Origin: an uncultured Alphaproteobacteria bacterium
GTDB lineage: Bacteria; Pseudomonadota; Alphaproteobacteria; HIMB59
DNA length: 64,000 bases
Reading direction: 5' to 3'
Assembly: GCA_902599045.1 (NCBI GenBank)
Contig: CACKEA010000006.1
Span: forward strand, 55,864 to 119,863
The position numbers were made by a program, and so were the translations under genes. This document shows, one piece after another, positions 7,117 through 15,990 of the stretch (positions within the stretch are counted from its first letter, which is position 1; each line of letters begins with the position of its first letter). The notes under the pieces are model-generated. The model ran no database searches, had not been told where the DNA came from, and saw only the letters and a program-made list of their open reading frames with translations.

Positions 7117-7878
7117 CTAAAAATTATCCTTTGCAGAGCGTATTTTAGCAAAAACTTCTATTGCATTTTGAGACTCATAAAGTTTCATAAATTGATCTTC
7201 ATCGCACCTTAGAAATGGATTACATAGTAATTGATCTGAGAGCATTGTAGGTATTGTTGGGCGGAGTTCTTTTTCTTGATGTGAGACCCACTTAGAATAA
7301 TGTTGAAGTTCCTTGTTATTAGGATCAATGCTCAAAGCAAAATTAACATTTGCCAAAGTATATTCATGCCCACAATATATTTTTGTATCCTTTGGTAATT
7401 GTTTGATTTTGCACAAACTGTCCCAAAAAACTTCAGGTGTTCCCTCAAACATTCTCCCGCAACCTATGCTAAAAAGAGTATCTCCGGAAAATAAAATATT
7501 ATGTTGAGGCATAAAGAAATTTATATGTTGAAGTGTATGACCGGGAGTATGAATAACTTTATATTCATTCCCTAATATCACAAAAGTCTCATGATCTACA
7601 ACTTCTTTATCTGGTTTAGGAATTTTAGAATCATTTTTATATCCTATAATTAAAGAATTAAATTTTGATTTAATCTCACTTACAGCAGCTATATGATCAT
7701 CATGATGATGGGTAATTAAAATATGACTTGCTACGCAGTCATTCAGTTCAAGAATTTTTAAACACATACTCAGATCAGAGGGGTCTACTAGTACCCCTTT
7801 AGTTTCATGAGGATTTTTTATTAAATATCCATAATTATCTTCTAATTGGGGAAATAAATAGACATTAGGTTTTTGCAT
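7117..7878 (-). CDS. gloB: Hydroxyacylglutathione hydrolase (glyoxalase II)
   Basis: A 253-residue metallo-beta-lactamase-fold enzyme that hydrolyses S-lactoylglutathione in methylglyoxal detoxification. The metal motif THHHDDH gives H57, H59, D61 and H62. HTPGHT supplies the next His, FSGDTLFSIGCGRMFEG carries the bridging Asp and the glyoxalase-II GCGR motif, and YCGHEYT supplies the last His. The C-terminal glutathione-binding domain is present (RCDEDQF, IRSAKDNF). Divergent from a methyltransferase gene 40 bases away, an arrangement common in alphaproteobacteria. Confidence 0.96.
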   Translation of the reverse strand: MQKPNVYLFPQLEDNYGYLIKNPHETKGVLVDPSDLSMCLKILELNDCVASHILITHHHDDHIAAVSEIKSKFNSLIIGYKNDSKIPKPDKEVVDHETFVILGNEYKVIHTPGHTLQHINFFMPQHNILFSGDTLFSIGCGRMFEGTPEVFWDSLCKIKQLPKDTKIYCGHEYTLANVNFALSIDPNNKELQHYSKWVSHQEKELRPTIPTMLSDQLLCNPFLRCDEDQFMKLYESQNAIEVFAKIRSAKDNF

Positions 7879-7918
7879 AAGAAATAGAATGTTAAGTAAA
7901 TCTAGTTAAAATACAACT

Positions 7919-8626
7919 ATGGATATTAACGCATCAGATATTTACAGTTTTTACCAGTCAAAGTTAGGCACACTTGTTAAACGAAATATTCGTCATCAAT
8001 TATACAGTCATTTAAATTCTATCAATGACAGTGTTGTCTGTGGATATGGATACACAAATCCCTACCTTTCTTTTTTAAATAAACAAAATAAAAATTTACA
8101 AATATCTGCAATGCAGCCAGAATTTTTAGATGGTAATGTCAAAGAGAAATATGATTTTGATCATCAAATTATTCATGAATATTTCTTACCTTTGGATCCA
8201 AGCTCAGTAGATGTAGTGATATCTACACATTTACTTGAATTTGTTGATAAACCCCAAAGTAGTATTGAGGAAATATGGAGAATTCTTAAGCCAAATGGGC
8301 TTTTTTTAACAGTTATACCCAGAAGATCAGGGATATGGACTAGGTATGATAATAATCCTTTTGGATTTGGAAGATCATACTCAATTAAACAATTTAAATC
8401 ACTGATACAAGACTTTTTAGTTCTTGATTATAGAAAATCATTTCTACATTTCCCACCATGGGACCACTATTTAAATTATAAATCCCATCGAACAATTGAA
8501 AAAATAGGTGATTTTTTCTTTCCGTATATGGGAGGTTTAATGATTTGTGTTTGTAAAAAGATTGTCTATGCAAAAAGCACTAAAAAACAAAAAAAAATAC
8601 CAATTAAAAGTTTTGTAGCAACTTAA
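7919..8626 (+). CDS. Class I SAM-dependent methyltransferase-like protein
   Basis: A 235-residue type-11 methyltransferase-like protein, commonly found back to back with gloB. The second half of the fold is typical (DVVISTHLLEFVDKP, then EIWRILKPNGLFLTVIPRRSG). The glycine-rich SAM loop, however, reads VCGYGYTNPYLSFLN instead of the usual D-x-G-x-G-x-G, so cofactor binding may be altered. The substrate is unknown. The start is the ATG at 7919, with no clear ribosome site, possibly a leaderless message. Confidence 0.8.
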   Translation: MDINASDIYSFYQSKLGTLVKRNIRHQLYSHLNSINDSVVCGYGYTNPYLSFLNKQNKNLQISAMQPEFLDGNVKEKYDFDHQIIHEYFLPLDPSSVDVVISTHLLEFVDKPQSSIEEIWRILKPNGLFLTVIPRRSGIWTRYDNNPFGFGRSYSIKQFKSLIQDFLVLDYRKSFLHFPPWDHYLNYKSHRTIEKIGDFFFPYMGGLMICVCKKIVYAKSTKKQKKIPIKSFVAT

Positions 8627-8667
8627 AAATTATTCATATTTAATTTTTAAAAAGATAGAATTAATCT

Positions 8668-9417
8668 TTGTTAGATCTTAGTTATTATATAATCGTTTCT
8701 TTCTCTATTTTATTGTTTGCAATATCAAAATCTGGATTCTCTGGAGGAGGATTGGCTTTAATTTCTGTAACTCTATTATCTATAACTTACGGCCCATTAA
8801 CAGCAATAGCCATTTTGATGCCAATGTTAATAGTATGCGATGTAATTGCTTTGTATTTAAATAGAAAATATTTTGAATATAAAATTTTATGGTCAATAGC
8901 ACCTTATTCCTTATTGGGGGTAATTGCTGGTACAATCTTGTTTAAATTTATTAATTTATCAATGATAAGTATTTTTATAGGTACGATCTCATTGTTATAC
9001 GTTGTTTTTAATTATTTGATTGTAGACACCAAGCTTAAAAAAATACCTTTTTACGGGAGTAAATCTTTTTGGGGAGCATTAGCGGGATTTACTAGTTTTG
9101 TCCTTCACTCTGGAGGATTACCATTAAATATTTATTTTATGTCAATCTATAACAAAAAAATTCAATTTGTTGCAGGTGTTGTTTTCTCTATTGCTTTAAT
9201 AAACTTGTTTAAATTAGTTCCTTATTTTTATTTAGAAATATTAGATTTTGAGAAACTATATAATTATCTTATTTTTTCACCAATTGCTGTTATTGGAGTA
9301 ATTTTAGGACACTGGATGAATAGTAAGCTTTCAGATAATTCTTTTTTTATGATCATTAATATTTTTGTCGTTATAGGATCAATGAGATTAATTTATTTAG
9401 GAATAATGGGCTTATAA
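8668..9417 (+). CDS. TauE/SafE-family membrane permease
   Basis: A 249-residue integral membrane protein with about seven to eight helices. The N-terminal SKSGFSGGGLALISVTLLSI and the second-half repeat FTSFVLHSGGLPLNIYFMS are the two related gating segments of the TauE/SafE (DUF81) family. Characterised members export sulfite, sulfoacetate or related organosulfur anions. The substrate here is not shown by context. The start appears to be TTG (Met-Leu-Asp-Leu). The 3' end overlaps the convergent gene at 9412 by six bases. Confidence 0.88.
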   Translation: MLDLSYYIIVSFSILLFAISKSGFSGGGLALISVTLLSITYGPLTAIAILMPMLIVCDVIALYLNRKYFEYKILWSIAPYSLLGVIAGTILFKFINLSMISIFIGTISLLYVVFNYLIVDTKLKKIPFYGSKSFWGALAGFTSFVLHSGGLPLNIYFMSIYNKKIQFVAGVVFSIALINLFKLVPYFYLEILDFEKLYNYLIFSPIAVIGVILGHWMNSKLSDNSFFMIINIFVVIGSMRLIYLGIMGL

Positions 9418-9771
9418 TATTTCTTCTAAAACATTAATTAAATCAAATTCATCTTTATACTTATTCATTTGATCTTTATTGATTAACATTTTGTATTCAC
9501 CACTATTTTCTTCAACACAAATAGGTAAGTCATTTTTATAATTTAAAAGATTATATTCTTCTAATTCTTCTGAATGTAAAAATTTAAAATTATGTGGAGA
9601 ACTTTCAATAAATTTTTTCCAAGCTTCTTTCATTTTTAAATCATGAGTAATTTTACACAAATTACACTCATAAGTACTTGGAGAAGCATATTTATGAACT
9701 GTATCGAGAATATAATTCCACTTCCCACCTTTGGCGTTATAAACAAAAATTATATTTCTGTTACTATTCAT
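9412..9771 (-). CDS. Conserved hypothetical protein downstream of metW
   Basis: The true start is probably the ATG at 9771, which overlaps the metW stop (ATGAATAG); the frame is open further upstream, but that part lies inside metW. The 119-residue protein begins NRNIIFVYNAKGGKWNYILD and has YECNLCKITHD with a CxxC pair at about residues 36-39. Such proteins are often labelled GTPase in databases without good reason, since no Walker motif is present. A Cys-dependent or metal-binding role is possible. Likely last gene of the metX-metW operon. Confidence 0.7.
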   Translation of the reverse strand: MNSNRNIIFVYNAKGGKWNYILDTVHKYASPSTYECNLCKITHDLKMKEAWKKFIESSPHNFKFLHSEELEEYNLLNYKNDLPICVEENSGEYKMLINKDQMNKYKDEFDLINVLEEIL

Positions 9772-10357
9772 CAGTAATATGGTACAAGACTTCCTTACAA
9801 AACAGGTTTGAAGGTATTTTGCCATTCTCAAATTTTCTTTGATTAAAAACATCAAAGGTTGAAATTATTTTAAGATCTAAATTTTCAGCTAACTTCTTAA
9901 AATCTTTAATACTACACGGGTGAATGTAATCAGTATTATACCAATGATCACTATCTGCTTTCTTAAGAAGAGAGTCAAAACTTCCCGATAATAAAAAATT
10001 TGAAATTTTGCTTAACCGTGCAGAATTATTGAAGCTAACTATAATATTCTTACTTACCTTTTTAAGAGTATTCAACAACTGGTCTGGTTTTTGAACTGCC
10101 TGGATTGTTTGAGTTAAAAGACAGTAATCGAACTGATTAAATGGAAAGTCTTCAACTATTAAATTTATATCTCCATGTATAACATCTAGTCCTTTTTCTA
10201 AACATTTGATGACTTTTTCCTGATTCAATTCAACTCCTTGAGCGCTAACACCTTTATTTTCAAGATAAGAAATTAATTCTCCATCAGAGCAACCAATATC
10301 TAGTACTTTAGAGTTTTCAGGAATTAATTTTAAAATAATTTCGTAGTCTTTTCTCAT
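9764..10357 (-). CDS. metW: Methionine biosynthesis protein MetW
   Basis: A 197-residue class I methyltransferase-fold protein. The SAM-binding loop VLDIGCSDGELISYL is intact, followed by AQGVELNQEKV (acidic ribose contact). FDYCLLTQTIQAVQKPD and the C-terminal NLFCKEVLYHI are typical MetW. MetW works with MetX in homoserine acylation in bacteria that carry the metXW pair, although its exact part is not fully defined. The ATG overlaps the metX stop (ATGA), so the two are translationally coupled and share the riboswitch upstream of metX. Confidence 0.93.
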   Translation of the reverse strand: MRKDYEIILKLIPENSKVLDIGCSDGELISYLENKGVSAQGVELNQEKVIKCLEKGLDVIHGDINLIVEDFPFNQFDYCLLTQTIQAVQKPDQLLNTLKKVSKNIIVSFNNSARLSKISNFLLSGSFDSLLKKADSDHWYNTDYIHPCSIKDFKKLAENLDLKIISTFDVFNQRKFENGKIPSNLFCKEVLYHITDE

Positions 10358-11475
10358 TTTATTCCCTTTAAAAAACCCTGCGCAACTTTGAAAAATTGAG
10401 GTTCATCAAGTAAAAAGCTATCATGGCCTCTATCAGAGACAACCTCAGCAAAACTCACGTTAGATCCAATTGAATTTAATAGAGATACGATTTCTCTTGA
10501 TTCTTTTGTTGGAAATAACCAATCACTTGTAAATGATAAAACTAGAAATCTAATTGAATTATTAATAATAGTTTTTTTATTTTCAATTATTTCATTTTTT
10601 ACATCAAAATAATCCATAGCTCTTGTCATATACAAGTAGCTGTTGGCATCAAATCGATCTACAAAAGACCTACCTTGGTAACGAAGATAACTTTCAACCT
10701 GAAAGTCTATTCCAAAGCCAAAAGATAAATCATTTTTTTCCTGTAAGTTTCTACCAAATTTATTTTGAAAAGCTTTTTCAGATAAATAGGTAATATGAGC
10801 AATCATTCTGGCAACAGAAAGACCATTTTCAGGTTTTTCATTACCCTCTAAATATCTTCCATTTTGCCAATTCGGATCTAACATAATTGATTGTCTGCCA
10901 GCTTCATCAAAAGCTATATTTTGAGCAGAGTGTTTTAAGGAACCTGCAATGCTCATTATCGACCTTACACTCTCAGGATAAGTAGCAGCCCACTGAAGTA
11001 CTTGCATCGCACCCATTGATCCACCAGCTACAGAAAGTAATTTAGATATTCCAAGTTCGTCAATAAGAATTTTTTGTGCTTTCACCATGTCTCGAATAGT
11101 TATGGTTGGAAAATCTAAGCCATATATCTTTGAAGTTTCAGGATTTATGTCATTGGGACCTGTCGTCCCTACACATCCACCAAGAACATTTGTGCAGATA
11201 ACAAAATATTTATTTGTGTCTATAGGTTTATTAGGACCAATCATTAATTCCCACCAACCTTTCTTTTTAGTAATAGGATTTTCTTCTGCTGGAAATTGGT
11301 CACCAGTTAATGCATGACAAACCAAAATTGCATTATCTTTTTGATTGTTAAGGTCACCGTATGTTTGGTATGCGATTTGAAAGTCTTTAATTTTTTTTCC
11401 AGAGTCTAGTAATAGCTCTTCATTGCACTTTAGTAAGTATCCTGGATAATCAGTATTTGCAGTTATTTCTCTCAT
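10354..11475 (-). CDS. metX: Homoserine O-acetyltransferase
   Basis: A 373-residue alpha/beta hydrolase-fold enzyme that acylates homoserine for methionine synthesis. The nucleophile elbow AGGSMGAMQVLQW places Ser153. SDWLFP gives the acid and DRGHDSFL the histidine. LTGDQFPA near residue 57 forms the oxyanion region, and GGCVGTTGP is conserved. I prefer the ATG at 11475, six bases after AAGG, over the TTG at 11481. The acyl donor is taken as acetyl-CoA from the family; some MetX proteins use succinyl-CoA. Expression is likely controlled by the SAM-II-type leader RNA just upstream. Confidence 0.95.
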   Translation of the reverse strand: MREITANTDYPGYLLKCNEELLLDSGKKIKDFQIAYQTYGDLNNQKDNAILVCHALTGDQFPAEENPITKKKGWWELMIGPNKPIDTNKYFVICTNVLGGCVGTTGPNDINPETSKIYGLDFPTITIRDMVKAQKILIDELGISKLLSVAGGSMGAMQVLQWAATYPESVRSIMSIAGSLKHSAQNIAFDEAGRQSIMLDPNWQNGRYLEGNEKPENGLSVARMIAHITYLSEKAFQNKFGRNLQEKNDLSFGFGIDFQVESYLRYQGRSFVDRFDANSYLYMTRAMDYFDVKNEIIENKKTIINNSIRFLVLSFTSDWLFPTKESREIVSLLNSIGSNVSFAEVVSDRGHDSFLLDEPQFFKVAQGFLKGIK

Positions 11476-11492
11476 TTTCAACCTTGTTCGAC

Positions 11493-11556
11493 TGATAACT
11501 GCGGTGATACGCTTTAGCTGTTTTACACCCGCAAGCTGCTATCAAATCGGTGAAAG
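11493..11556 (-). promoter_or_regulatory. SAM-II-type riboswitch in the metX leader
   Basis: Read on the minus strand, CACCGATTTGATAGCAGC, then TTGCGGGTGTAAAACAGCTAAAGCG, matches the layout of the alphaproteobacterial SAM-II (metA) RNA. P1 pairs CACC (11552-11549) with GGTG (11529-11526). The pseudoknot pairs AGCT (11537-11534) with AGCT (11519-11516) in the CAGCTAAAG 3' segment. The ATTTG and TAAA loops are typical. It sits about 35-40 bases before the metX start, where SAM-II elements are known to switch off metX, metA or metC translation when S-adenosylmethionine is high. A competing fold is visible downstream (see findings). Confidence 0.85.
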
Positions 11557-11638
11557 TGGAATTTAAGGCTTTTCTAAATAATTTTCAATATAAAATGATG
11601 ATATTTTCTTTATATAGTTTATTTATTAACAAAAAATA

Positions 11639-12694
11639 ATGAAAAACAACCAACCAAAAAATGCATATAAAGGTGGAGCTGAGGTGTTTAAAGGCTATGT
11701 AAGGCTTTCATCAAACGAAAACAATTATGGTCCAGCAAAGTCTGTTAAATCATTAATAAAACAAAATATTAAATTTTCTAATATTTATCCAGAACTTGAT
11801 GGGGAAAGCTTACGAAATCAAATTGCTAAATCTTACAAGATAAATAGCAAACAAATTATATTAGGTGCTGGTTCAGATGAAGTACTGCAAATGATATATG
11901 CAGCTTTTTCCAGACCAAATGATGAGGTTATCTTTACTAAGTATGCTTTTGCTATGTATTCAATTTATGCAAAGAATTTTAAATGCAAAGTTAAAACATT
12001 TGATGATAAAGAATTTCAGTTTAAATTAGAAAGTCTTAATAAAATAGTAAGTCAAAAAACAAAAATTATTTTTTTAGCTAACCCAAATAACCCTACTGGT
12101 TCTATTTTCTACAAAAATGAAATAATTAAATTTTTAAATAAAATCAAGAAAACAACTCTAGTAGTATTGGATGCAGCATATTGTGAATACATTAAAGATC
12201 ATAAATATGATGATGGTATGAAATTAGTTAAAAATTACTCAAATTTAATAATAACAAGATCTTTTTCAAAAATCTTTGCTCTTGGAGGCTTAAGAATAGG
12301 TTGGGGTTACGCTAACTCAAAAATTATCTCTCAATTATATCAATACAAAAAGCCATTTAATGTATCAAGACTTTCTTGTATCGCTGCTCAAGAATCTTTA
12401 AAAAATAAAAGGTGGATTAATGAGTCAATTAAGAATAATTCTGTTAACAAAACTTTAACCTGTAAGCAGTTAAATAATAAATCTTTTGAAATAATTGACA
12501 CTAAGGCTAATTTTATTCTTTTAAAGTTTAAAAATTCAATAATAACTCAACAATTTGTGGACTTTTTACACTTAAATAAAATTACAGTGAGATCTTTATC
12601 CTCATACGGTTTAAAGAACTTTGTAAGAATGACCATAGGAACTAAAACTGATATGAAAAAAGTTATTTTAGTTGCAAATAAATTTAATGTTTAA
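11639..12694 (+). CDS. hisC: Histidinol-phosphate aminotransferase family
   Basis: A 351-residue fold-type I PLP aminotransferase. LSSNENNYGPA, LGAGSDEVLQMIY, NPNNPTGS and the Schiff-base loop TRSFSKIFALGGLRIGWGY (Lys211) are the HisC signatures. It lies directly before tyrA, and HisC enzymes placed so often also transaminate prephenate or 4-hydroxyphenylpyruvate in tyrosine and phenylalanine synthesis, so the in vivo role may be aromatic rather than, or besides, histidine. Ends eight bases inside the tyrA start region. Confidence 0.92.
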   Translation: MKNNQPKNAYKGGAEVFKGYVRLSSNENNYGPAKSVKSLIKQNIKFSNIYPELDGESLRNQIAKSYKINSKQIILGAGSDEVLQMIYAAFSRPNDEVIFTKYAFAMYSIYAKNFKCKVKTFDDKEFQFKLESLNKIVSQKTKIIFLANPNNPTGSIFYKNEIIKFLNKIKKTTLVVLDAAYCEYIKDHKYDDGMKLVKNYSNLIITRSFSKIFALGGLRIGWGYANSKIISQLYQYKKPFNVSRLSCIAAQESLKNKRWINESIKNNSVNKTLTCKQLNNKSFEIIDTKANFILLKFKNSIITQQFVDFLHLNKITVRSLSSYGLKNFVRMTIGTKTDMKKVILVANKFNV

Positions 12695-13583
12695 AAATAT
12701 TCTTATTATTGGTTTTGGGATGATTGGATCTTCAATAGCAAGAACTGTGCTTAAAAAAAATAAAAGTATTAAGATATTTGCTTTTGATAAATCACCGAAC
12801 CTAAAAATTAGAATTAATAAATCAAAACTAAAAAGAGTAAAAGTTTTGAAATCACTCAATGAGATTAAAGATCAAAATATTGATTTTATTATTATTTGTA
12901 CTCCAATGCTTCAATATCAATCAATTTTCAAAAAACTTAATGATATTGATCTTCAGCAGACTATTGTTACTGATGTAGGATCAACAAAGGTAAATATTGA
13001 AAAAATATACATACAAAAAAAATATCAGTTTAATTTTATTCCATCACACCCAATAGCGGGTATAGAAAAAGCTGGTTTAGAAAATGGATTTGATGGATTA
13101 TTTACTAATAGATATAATATTATTTGCCCAATAAATAAATCTTCAAAAATACATATTAATAAAGTTATAAAGTTTTGGAGATCGCTAAATATGAAAACTG
13201 AAATAATGTCTGCTAAAGAACATGACAAAGTACTTAGTTTAACTTCACATTTGCCGCATTTAATCTCCTATTCATTGGTTTTGACTGCTATGAAAAAGGA
13301 AACTTCATTTAATTCAAAATTGGTTAAATTTTCTGCTGGAGGATTTAGAGATTTTACCAGAGTTGCAGGTAGTGATCCAGAGATGTGGAGAGATATATTT
13401 TTAGCTAATAGTTCTCAAATTCAAAAATTAACTAGTAACTTTATAAGTGAGTTAAAAGCATTTTCTAGAAACTTAAATAAAAGCAATTCTAATAATTTAT
13501 TATCTAAATTAAAAAAGACTAAAAATGTCAGAGATAAAATCGTTAAGGCAAGACAGGCGGGAAAATTTATTCCTAATGATTAA
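12687..13583 (+). CDS. tyrA: Prephenate/arogenate dehydrogenase
   Basis: A 298-residue NAD(P)-dependent enzyme of tyrosine synthesis, starting at ATG 12687 (MFKNILIIGFGMIG), which overlaps the end of hisC by eight bases. The Rossmann loop GFGMIGSSIAR, the SHPIAGIEKAGLENG block (catalytic His) and SLTSHLPHLISYSL are typical of alphaproteobacterial TyrA. No ACT regulatory domain is attached, consistent with the length. Its 3' end overlaps the convergent plsC gene by 11 bases. Confidence 0.94.
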   Translation: MFKNILIIGFGMIGSSIARTVLKKNKSIKIFAFDKSPNLKIRINKSKLKRVKVLKSLNEIKDQNIDFIIICTPMLQYQSIFKKLNDIDLQQTIVTDVGSTKVNIEKIYIQKKYQFNFIPSHPIAGIEKAGLENGFDGLFTNRYNIICPINKSSKIHINKVIKFWRSLNMKTEIMSAKEHDKVLSLTSHLPHLISYSLVLTAMKKETSFNSKLVKFSAGGFRDFTRVAGSDPEMWRDIFLANSSQIQKLTSNFISELKAFSRNLNKSNSNNLLSKLKKTKNVRDKIVKARQAGKFIPND

Positions 13584-14244
13584 GGCTGTTAATTTCAAAT
13601 TTAAGCTTTTTTAAAAAATCCTGCTTACTCAATCCCGGAGGAATAGGTTCTTTAAACTCGACCGTTATTGTCCCTTTGCTAAGTTTATTATTTTTTGGCC
13701 AGTATTTGCCAGAATTTAAAGATATAGGAATTACTGGTTTGTTTAATGATTTATACATAGAGTAAATGCCAGGCTTCAGATCTGGTTGATCTTTAAAGGT
13801 TGTTCTTGTTCCTTCAGGAAATATTATTACAGGTCTATGATCTAAATACTCAGCTGTCTGCTGATTTACATGACGAAGACTTTGTATTCCCTGTGCTCTA
13901 TCAATAGCTATCATTCCTAATTTTTTTAGATATGTTCCAAACAAAGGAATATTCAATAATTCTTTTTTTAAAATATATGCAGGATTATAAAAAAGTTCAT
14001 TAAAGTATATTGTTTCAAATACTGACTGGTGTTTACTTGCATATAGACATCCTTTTTTGTTTGCAAATTCAGCATTAACAACTTCTATATTTATTTTGAA
14101 TAATCTTAAAACTGCAGTCATACTTCTTGTAAATAAGAGTACAAAAAATCTAAACTTAGAATATTTGAAAGGGAGACCAATTAGTGAAAATATTAATACA
14201 ATTGCTGAGGTTAAATAAAATGTAATTAAAAAACTAAATTTCAT
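13573..14244 (-). CDS. plsC: 1-acyl-sn-glycerol-3-phosphate acyltransferase
   Basis: A 223-residue membrane-bound acyltransferase that makes phosphatidate from lysophosphatidate. An N-terminal hydrophobic helix is followed by KHQSVFET, where H72 and E77 take the place of the usual H-x4-D dyad. The Glu form is common in alphaproteobacterial PlsC. FPEGTRT is the second conserved block and KPVIPISLNSG the later one. It overlaps ydcF-like by 11 bases and is the last gene of the argH-lptM-lysA-ydcF-plsC block. Confidence 0.92.
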   Translation of the reverse strand: MKFSFLITFYLTSAIVLIFSLIGLPFKYSKFRFFVLLFTRSMTAVLRLFKINIEVVNAEFANKKGCLYASKHQSVFETIYFNELFYNPAYILKKELLNIPLFGTYLKKLGMIAIDRAQGIQSLRHVNQQTAEYLDHRPVIIFPEGTRTTFKDQPDLKPGIYSMYKSLNKPVIPISLNSGKYWPKNNKLSKGTITVEFKEPIPPGLSKQDFLKKLKFEINSLNH

Positions 14245-14800
14245 ATTTTTTTATAAAAACTAATTTTGAGACAATTAATTTAATATACTCCTCTACTAAC
14301 TTTTCAAATGGGATAACAGACTCTGTATTGCTAACTGCAAAAGGTATTATTTTTAAACCTGATAACTGATTAAATAAAAATTCAGCACGTTGCATATGTA
14401 AGTCTGAAGTGATTAATAAAATTGAATTTATCTTTTTTTCTAAAGCCCAGTATCTTGTTTCCAACGCATTTTCATATGTATTTTTTGATAAATACCCAAC
14501 CTCAATACAACATTCAACAGTACTCTGATCAAAATTAAGAATATTAACTAATACTACTTCTGAATTAAAGGTATTATCAACTCCAGAAATAAATAACTTA
14601 TTTTGATTAGATTTTTCAATTTGATTATACCCTTCGATTATTCTCTCTCCTTTGCCACCAGTTAAAACAACGATTGCATCAACGTTAAAATTATTTACCT
14701 GCTCATAAGATAAATTATTTTTAAATTTGATTATACCAAGAGCTAAAAATAATAAAATTAGAGCGATTATAATATTTAAACGCTTTAGGAGAGTTATCAT
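14234..14800 (-). CDS. YdcF-family (DUF218) membrane-anchored protein
   Basis: A 188-residue protein. A single N-terminal membrane helix (about 8-25) anchors a DUF218 domain with VDAIVVLTGGKGERIIEGY, ALEKKINSILLITSDLHMQRAEFLF and the Asn-containing NTYENALETRYW segment. DUF218 proteins (YdcF, SanA, ElyC) act in envelope metabolism or bind nucleotide-like ligands; the substrate here is unknown. Start and stop overlap neighbouring genes by 1 and 11 bases, so it is operon-bound. Confidence 0.87.
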   Translation of the reverse strand: MITLLKRLNIIIALILLFLALGIIKFKNNLSYEQVNNFNVDAIVVLTGGKGERIIEGYNQIEKSNQNKLFISGVDNTFNSEVVLVNILNFDQSTVECCIEVGYLSKNTYENALETRYWALEKKINSILLITSDLHMQRAEFLFNQLSGLKIIPFAVSNTESVIPFEKLVEEYIKLIVSKLVFIKKYEI

Positions 14801-15990
14801 TACATGATCTCATTTTTACATAAGTCCTCTAAGGTATCTCGTGATCGTATCACTCGATATTCATCTTTGTTATATAATACTTCGAGAGGTCGAGGACGAC
14901 TATTATAAGTTGATGACATGGATGATCCATAGGCACCTACATTCATAAATATTATGTTATCTCCAGCTTTGATTTCTGGTAATTCAATATCTTTCACAAA
15001 ATAATCTGTAGACTCACAAATTCCACCAGCAATATCATAGATAGCAGTTTTTTTTGAACTATTTGCAACTCTTATTGGCGGATTGATATCATACAAAGCT
15101 GGGCGAATATATTCAGAAAAAGAGCAATCAACAATGGCTATTTTTTTTTTACCACTTTCTTTTATATATAAAACTTTACTTATAAGTTCACAGCTATCTG
15201 CAACTATAAATCGACCGGGTTCAAAAATAATATTAAAATTTTTGCCTTCAAGTATTTTATTACAACTATCTTTCCAACTTTCAAAGTTTATTTTTTTATC
15301 AGAGTGATCAAGAACTGCAAACCCCCCTCCAAAATCTAATGTATCAATACTTATATTGTGCTTAAGATTTTGCTCATCTGCAATTCTTATTAAATTTTCA
15401 TATGAACCCAGTAATTTTTGATAATCAGTAATTTGACTTCCAATATGCACAGAAAGCGTTTTTAAATTTATTCCCTTAAAATTTGAAATTGCATCAAAGT
15501 CAATTTGATCAATTGAAATACCAAATTTGCCACCCGATAAGCCAGTGGTTATTTTATCCAATGTAGATCCATCTATATTAGGGTTTATTCTAATGCCTAT
15601 ATTTGTTCTTAATCCTTTAGTTAAAGAGTAATCGTTTATAAATTTAATCTCCTCTAAATTTTCAACATTGATAGAATTAATTTTTTGAGTAATGGCATAC
15701 TTTAAATCAAATTCAGTCTTTCCCGGTCCGTCAAATATGATGTCAGAGGGTTCGAATCCAGCTTTCAAGGACTTAAAAAGTTCTCCTGCAGATACGACTT
15801 CTGCACTGAAACCACTTCGGTGAATTAGGTTTAAAATTGCAAGGTTTGGATTAGCTTTTACTGCGAAATTAAACTTTCTTTGGAATTGTAAGTCTAAATT
15901 GTTTAGGAAAATTATTTTATCTTTAATTTTTTCTTCATCATAAAGGTAAAAAGGACTAGAGCACTCTTTTAAAATTTTATCTATCATCAT
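14800..15990 (-). CDS. lysA: Diaminopimelate decarboxylase
   Basis: A 396-residue fold-type III PLP enzyme that makes lysine from meso-diaminopimelate. The PLP lysine is K45 in NFAVKANPNLAIL. HIGSQI, LDFGGGF and EPGRFIV are the barrel phosphate-binding motifs, and GGICESTDYF supplies the Cys/Glu from the partner subunit. The first ATG at 15990 overlaps the lptM stop (ATGA); a second ATG follows at once. The length is normal (about 400-420). Confidence 0.96.
   Translation of the reverse strand: MMIDKILKECSSPFYLYDEEKIKDKIIFLNNLDLQFQRKFNFAVKANPNLAILNLIHRSGFSAEVVSAGELFKSLKAGFEPSDIIFDGPGKTEFDLKYAITQKINSINVENLEEIKFINDYSLTKGLRTNIGIRINPNIDGSTLDKITTGLSGGKFGISIDQIDFDAISNFKGINLKTLSVHIGSQITDYQKLLGSYENLIRIADEQNLKHNISIDTLDFGGGFAVLDHSDKKINFESWKDSCNKILEGKNFNIIFEPGRFIVADSCELISKVLYIKESGKKKIAIVDCSFSEYIRPALYDINPPIRVANSSKKTAIYDIAGGICESTDYFVKDIELPEIKAGDNIIFMNVGAYGSSMSSTYNSRPRPLEVLYNKDEYRVIRSRDTLEDLCKNEIM

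Noticed and set aside
9772..9855. N-terminal extension of the gene ending at 9412
   Set aside because: The extension lies inside metW and looks like its out-of-frame shadow. The ATG at 9771 overlaps the metW stop and starts a sensible protein.
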